DNA from: Catonella massiliensis
GTDB lineage: Bacteria; Bacillota; Clostridia; Lachnospirales; Lachnospiraceae
Direction of reading: 5' to 3'
Assembly (NCBI RefSeq): GCF_016651435.1
Contig: NZ_JAEPRJ010000001.1
Span: forward strand, 2,542,001 to 2,606,000
Length of the DNA stretch: 64,000 bases
This document shows positions 61,701-64,000 of the stretch, one piece after another. A model generated the notes under the pieces. That model did not search any database. It saw only the letters and a list, made by a program, of their open reading frames with translations, and had not been told where the DNA came from. How positions within the stretch are numbered: position 1 is the first letter of the stretch; every line of letters starts with the position of its first letter. A program made the translations under genes and the position numbers.

Positions 61701-64000
61701 GTTGTTGTTTGTTACTTCTTTTACATAGTTAGCTGCATTCTGCTCATCAACTGTGTAGTTAATAAGGTGTCCGAAAGCATCATACTTTGGAACAGGCTTG
61801 AATGTAACTTCCCAAGTATCGTTTGTTCCAGCCTTAAGATCTGCACTTGTTACCTTCTTAGTTTCAAGAACTCTCTCTCCACTCTTAAGTACAACTGTAA
61901 TCTCACTGCCTACCTGTCCAACCCACTTCTTATCTACCTTGAAGGAAACTTCCTCAGTGTTTGTGATAACGAAGTTATTTTCACTGCTTACGATGGTCTT
62001 ACCGTAGTTAGGAACATTCTCTTCATCAACACTGTAGGTTATCTTTCTACCTACTGAATCGAACTTATCAAGTTCAACAGGTACTTCCCAAATTGTAACG
62101 TTAGGGTTAGCAGGATCTGTAATTCTTACAAGATCAGCATCTGTCTTATTGATGGTTCTTACAAGGAGTTCAGCTCCTGTATCAGCGTCTTTGATGCGAA
62201 CTGTAATCTTCTCGCCTTCAGCGCCGATCCACTTCTTAATAACCTTGAACTTCTCTGTACCGGTCTGAGTATTGGTAATTGTGAAACCGTTATTCTGGTT
62301 ACCGCTTACCGCTGCCTTATATCCGGTTACTGCTGACTCTGTTACTGTATAAGCGATTTCTTCGCCAAGTGCATTGTACTTAGGTGCCTCAAATGTAACT
62401 TCCCAAGTCTTAGCATCGCCGCTCTTTGCTGCTGATGCGTCAATTGTCTTTGTTGCATAAGGTATATTGCCGCTCATTAAGGAGATAGTTACCTGATCTG
62501 CTACTCCACCAAGCCACTTCTTATCAACCTTTATCTTAACCTTTTCGGTATCCTTGTTGACAATAGTAAATCCTGTAGCCTGATTTCCGCTTACCTTAGC
62601 TTCATAGCCTGCGATTGCTGACTCTGTTACTGTGTAAGCTATCTCATTACCTGCTGCATCATACTTAGGTGCTTCAAATGAAACTTCCCAGGTCTTTGGT
62701 TCGCCTGACTTAGCTGCTGATGCATTTACTGTCTTAGCTTCAACAACGTTAGTGCCATTCATAAGTGATACGGTTATCTCGTTAGCTGCCTTACCAAGCC
62801 ACTTCTTGTCAACTTTAATCTTAACCTTTTCGTTGTCTCTGTTGACAATTGTAAAGCCTGTAGCCTGATTTCCGCTTACCTCTGCTGTATAGCCTGCGAT
62901 TGCTGCCTCTGTTACTGTGTAAGCTGCTTCCTTACCGTCATTGCCATACTTAGGTGCTTCAAATTCTACTTCCCAAGTCTTAGCATCGCCGTTCTTAGCA
63001 GACGCCGCATCTACTGTCTTAGTTGCAACAACTTCAGTACCATTCATTAAGGATACGGTTATCTGGTTTGCTGCCTTACCAAGCCACTTCTTGTCAACCT
63101 TAACCTTAACCTTTTCAGTGTCTTTATTGGTAATGGTGAAGCCTTCTGCCTGATTTCCGCTTACCTTAGCTTCATAGCCTGCAATTGCTGACTCTGTTAC
63201 TGTATAAGCTATTTCTTTTCCTGCTTCATCGTACTTAGCAGCATCAAATGATACTTCCCAAGTACTTGCATCGTTTGCCTTAGCTGCTGATGCGTTAACT
63301 GTCTTAGACTCAACAACTCTGTTACCGTTCATAAGAGATACGGTTATATGGTTAGCTACCTTACCAAGCCACTTCTTGTCAACCTTAATCTTAACCTTTT
63401 CAGTGTCTCTATTGGTGATGGTGAAGCCATCCTTCTGATTTCCGCTTACATTTGACTCGTAACCGGCTATTGCTGACTCTTTAACTGTATAAGCAATCTC
63501 TTCGCCATTAGCGTCGTACTTAGGTGCTTCAAATGTAACTTCCCAAGTCTTCTCATCGCCCTGTTTAGCGGATGTTGCATCTACTGTCTTCTCTTCAACA
63601 ACTTCTGTGCCATTCATTAAGGAAATGGTTATCTGGTTTGCTACCTTACCAAGCCACTTCTTGTCAACTTTAATCTTAACCTTTTCAGTGTCCTTATTGG
63701 TAATTGTAAAGCCTGCATCCTGATTTCCGCTTACCTCAGCCTTATAGCCTTCAATTGCTGACTCTGTTACTGTATAAACAACTTCATTACCATCCTTGCC
63801 ATACTTAGGTGCTTCAAATGAAACTTCCCAAGTCTTAGCATTTCCGATCTTAGCTGATGATGCATCTACTGTCTTGGTCTCAACAACCTCAGTACCGTTC
63901 ATAAGCTTAACGGTAATCTCTGAACCTACCTTACCAAGCCACTTCTTGTCAACTCTAATCTTAACCTTTTCAGTGTCTGTATTGGTAATGACAAATCCAT
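55722..64000 (-). CDS. Giant LPKTG surface protein with at least 26 Cna_B domains, 5' end beyond window
   Basis: The frame is open to the window edge, giving at least 2758 residues; the internal ATG at 63902 is not the start. Each domain is about 95 residues: VDKKWLGKV at its start, WEVSFEAPKYD in the middle, then YTVTESAIAGY and ITNKDTE. The Lys of KKW, Glu of YTVTES and Asn of ITN match the isopeptide-bond triad of Cna_B folds, so each domain is likely self-crosslinked. After the last domain (about 56130-56400) come a Pro-rich wall segment, a Lys/Gly-rich part, LPKTG, a helix and KKKENE. It would be sortase-anchored, as an extended stalk for an N-terminal adhesive part not seen here. Confidence 0.95.
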   Translation of the reverse strand, partial: GFVITNTDTEKVKIRVDKKWLGKVGSEITVKLMNGTEVVETKTVDASSAKIGNAKTWEVSFEAPKYGKDGNEVVYTVTESAIEGYKAEVSGNQDAGFTITNKDTEKVKIKVDKKWLGKVANQITISLMNGTEVVEEKTVDATSAKQGDEKTWEVTFEAPKYDANGEEIAYTVKESAIAGYESNVSGNQKDGFTITNRDTEKVKIKVDKKWLGKVANHITVSLMNGNRVVESKTVNASAAKANDASTWEVSFDAAKYDEAGKEIAYTVTESAIAGYEAKVSGNQAEGFTITNKDTEKVKVKVDKKWLGKAANQITVSLMNGTEVVATKTVDAASAKNGDAKTWEVEFEAPKYGNDGKEAAYTVTEAAIAGYTAEVSGNQATGFTIVNRDNEKVKIKVDKKWLGKAANEITVSLMNGTNVVEAKTVNASAAKSGEPKTWEVSFEAPKYDAAGNEIAYTVTESAIAGYEAKVSGNQATGFTIVNKDTEKVKIKVDKKWLGGVADQVTISLMSGNIPYATKTIDASAAKSGDAKTWEVTFEAPKYNALGEEIAYTVTESAVTGYKAAVSGNQNNGFTITNTQTGTEKFKVIKKWIGAEGEKITVRIKDADTGAELLVRTINKTDADLVRITDPANPNVTIWEVPVELDKFDSVGRKITYSVDEENVPNYGKTIVSSENNFVITNTEEVSFKVDKKWVGQVGSEITVVLKSGERVLETKKVTSADLKAGTNDTWEVTFKPVPKYDAFGHLINYTVDEQNAANYVKEVTNNNDGSFTITNTEKTVIRVDKKWLGKVASGVAIKLMNGSQVVDEKTVNASAAKSGDASTWEVSFEAPKYGKDGKAIVYTVTEAAIAGYEAEVSGNQAEGFTITNKDTEKVKIKVDKKWLGKAANQITVALMNGTEIVESKTVDATAVKAGEANTWEVSFEAPKYGKDGKAVAYTVTESAIAGYEAAVSGNQEAGFTITNTNTEKVKVKVDKKWLGKVANQITVSLMNGTNVVESKTVDATSAKNGDAKTWELAFEAPKYDAAGNEIAYTVTESAIAGYEAAVSGNQNNGFTITNKDTEKVKIKVDKKWLGGVADQVTISLMNGSIPYATKTVDASAAKSGDDKTWEVTFEAPKYNALGEEIVYTVTESAISGYKAAVSGDQTNGFTITNTQTGTEKFKVIKRWIGAEGDKITVRIKDADTGAELLVRTITKTDADLVRITDPANPNVTVWEVPVELDKFDSVGRKITYSVDEENVPNYGKTIVSSENNFVITNTEEVSYKAIKKWIGQVGSEITVVLKSGDKIVETKKATSADLKANTNDTWEVTFKPVPKYDAFGHLINYTVDEENVANYNKEITDNHDGSFTITNTEKVKVNVDKKWIGKVGNQITVSLMDGTNVVETKTVDAASAKSDDANTWEVSFEAPKYGKDGRVVAYTVTESAIAGYTAEVSGSQDTGFTITNTSDEKVKIKVDKKWLGKVGNQITLSLMNGETVVDTKTVDATSAKQGDAKTWEVSFEAPKYGKDGKAVVYTVTESAIEGYTAEVSGNQDAGFTVTNTSNEKVKIKVDKKWLGKVAEKVTLSLMNGANVVDTKTVDAASAKANDAKTWEVSFEAPKYDAAGNEIAYTVTESAIAGYEASVSGNQNDGFTVINKDTEKVKIKVDKKWLGKVANEITLTLMNGDIPYATKTVNASAAKANEANTWEATFEAPKYNAAGEEIVYTVTESAIAGYTAKVSGNQKDGFTITNTESGKKIFKITKKWIGAEGDKITVRIKDANSGAELYVRTIYKTDADLKRITDPANPNVTVWEVPVELDAFDSEGRVITYSVDEENVPNYGKSIVDTESGVTITNTELVSYKVLKKWIGKVGDEITVSFKLGDTVLETKTITGAALVAGTEDTWEVSFSPVPKYDEFGHEIKYTVDEQDVAGYEKQIINNNDGSFTIINRENPTPNDEKVVIKVNKQWVGKVSDEITVFLMNGTDIVQAQTVNASAAKDGDQNNWEFSFEAPKYDAEGKEIVYTVMEKALDGYLTEITGNQKDGFVITNTENPTPHDEKITIKVDKKWLGKVADEITVYLMNGASVVEEKTVNASAAKDGDENTWELTFEAPKYDKDGNEITYTVAEAALAGYTTEIVGNQNDGFVITNKENPTPNDEKVTIKVDKKWLGKVGDKITVSLMNGTQIVQVKTVDASAAVNGDQNTWELTFEAPKYDADHNEITYTVAEAELEGYTTEISGNQKDGFVITNTEKPNDEKIKIRVDKRWLGKVAGEITVSVLKGDIPYATKTVTASAIKNGDLNTWETTFDDLPKYDTAGNEIAYTVTESAISGYSTTVEGDQNLGFTITNTETGCEHFKVIKKWVGAEGDKITIRIKDAETGKELYVRTVYKTDADITRKYLFDNQNIIVWEIPVDLDRFDSKGRKITYSVDEENIPNYGKTIGDVECGGVTITNTEMVSYKVTKKWYGKVGDEITVSLKRGDAVLETKTVTASALKAGTTNTWEVAFGTYPKYDGLGHEIKYTVDEQDVANYTKQVIDNNDGNITITNSENGIVKVTKKWDGAVGAFITLNIKDGDKVVATRVVTKAAVASGDATTWTTEFALPKYDETGKVIDYSVDEEDISGYTKTITGNTQDGFVVLNKEKPYTPDIPVIPPTPVYPDPQIPQVPQDPQNPDPFEPQVPVNPDPTPQGVPTRPAVSTPDPKKPNNPGDVVTIDDGDTPKGSVVKGKKPKGKNTNIEVGDDNPPKGLPKTGSTDDMVFYANGCVLLLLAGLMMFKKKENE
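56417..63400 (-). repeat. Six-domain super-repeat inside the adhesin gene
   Basis: The domains fall into kinds: A (LMNG type), A' (with IPYATKT), B (AEGDKITVRIKD, longer by about 6 aa with a DADLxRITDP loop) and C (VGSEITVVLKSG with NNNDGSFTITN). The order A-A-A-A'-B-C occurs four times, at about 56417-58196, 58197-59945, 59946-61673 and 61674-63400. The period is about 1.73-1.78 kb. Upstream of the fourth block further A domains follow directly, where B and C would be expected. Confidence 0.85.

Noticed and set aside
55858..63153. Many plus-strand frames of 60-120 codons across the giant adhesin gene
   Set aside because: They recur at the repeat period, lack ribosome sites and are mirror images of the Cna_B code.
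56130..64000. CRISPR-like periodic DNA
   Set aside because: The period is about 285 bp with coding constraint and no short repeat-spacer pattern.

Overview
The window looks like a chromosomal segment of a low-to-mid GC, Gram-positive anaerobe of the Clostridia, most likely a Lachnospiraceae member. This is inferred from gene content (LPxTG surface protein plus sortase, lipobox lipoproteins, AGGAGG-type ribosome sites, obligate-anaerobe style H-NOX chemoreceptor, DUF3737/PatB pair, DUF3990/DUF3791 module) and not from any 16S or database match. No rRNA, tRNA or CRISPR array was seen.

Layout. 1-2.5 kb (minus): the edge of a RiPP-type locus, with a 70-aa Cys-containing putative precursor, a radical SAM/SPASM maturase with an N-terminal leader-binding-like region, and a second radical SAM/SPASM protein running off the window. 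2.7-14.4 kb: a cluster resembling the E. coli ydjXYZ-ynjABCD neighbourhood. On the minus strand it has a TVP38/TMEM64 membrane protein, an Fe-S oxidoreductase, a fused DUF2064-GT2 protein, a kinase-like protein, a YnjB-type lipoprotein, two permeases, an ATPase and a nucleoside hydrolase. Divergently on the plus strand are a YdjY-like Fe-S lipoprotein and a second TVP38 protein. 14.6-19.8 kb: an M42 peptidase, an unknown DUF4885-like protein, a MITE-like repeat and an IS110-family element with a candidate bridge RNA. 19.9-27 kb (minus): a Cache chemoreceptor, an H-NOX chemoreceptor with a predicted O2-binding pocket, a DMT transporter, a PAP2 phosphatase and galT.

27-33.7 kb is an accessory zone full of wreckage. 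It holds small coupled peptide genes, an IS30-family relic, a three-gene DUF3990/DUF3791 module, a degenerate M28 peptidase split by a 1635-bp IS1380 element with a 5-bp target duplication, and a 5'-truncated DUF819 gene. 33.7-50.4 kb returns to housekeeping and transport: a methyltransferase, sortase, Na/Pi cotransporter, an FtsX-like permease with a very long coiled coil and its ATPase, a diguanylate cyclase, a small alarmone synthetase, a NatAB-like exporter and a heterodimeric ABC exporter.

50.4-55.5 kb has a 34-aa type I toxin-like gene, remnants of an ECF sigma/anti-sigma pair, a ParE/Phd toxin-antitoxin pair, a PatB aminotransferase with DUF3737, and a secreted Ig-like protein. 55.7-64 kb (minus, open at the window end) is one giant LPKTG-anchored adhesin of at least 2758 residues. 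It has at least 26 Cna_B domains arranged as a six-domain super-repeat. The sortase at 35.6 kb is a plausible but unlinked partner for its anchoring.
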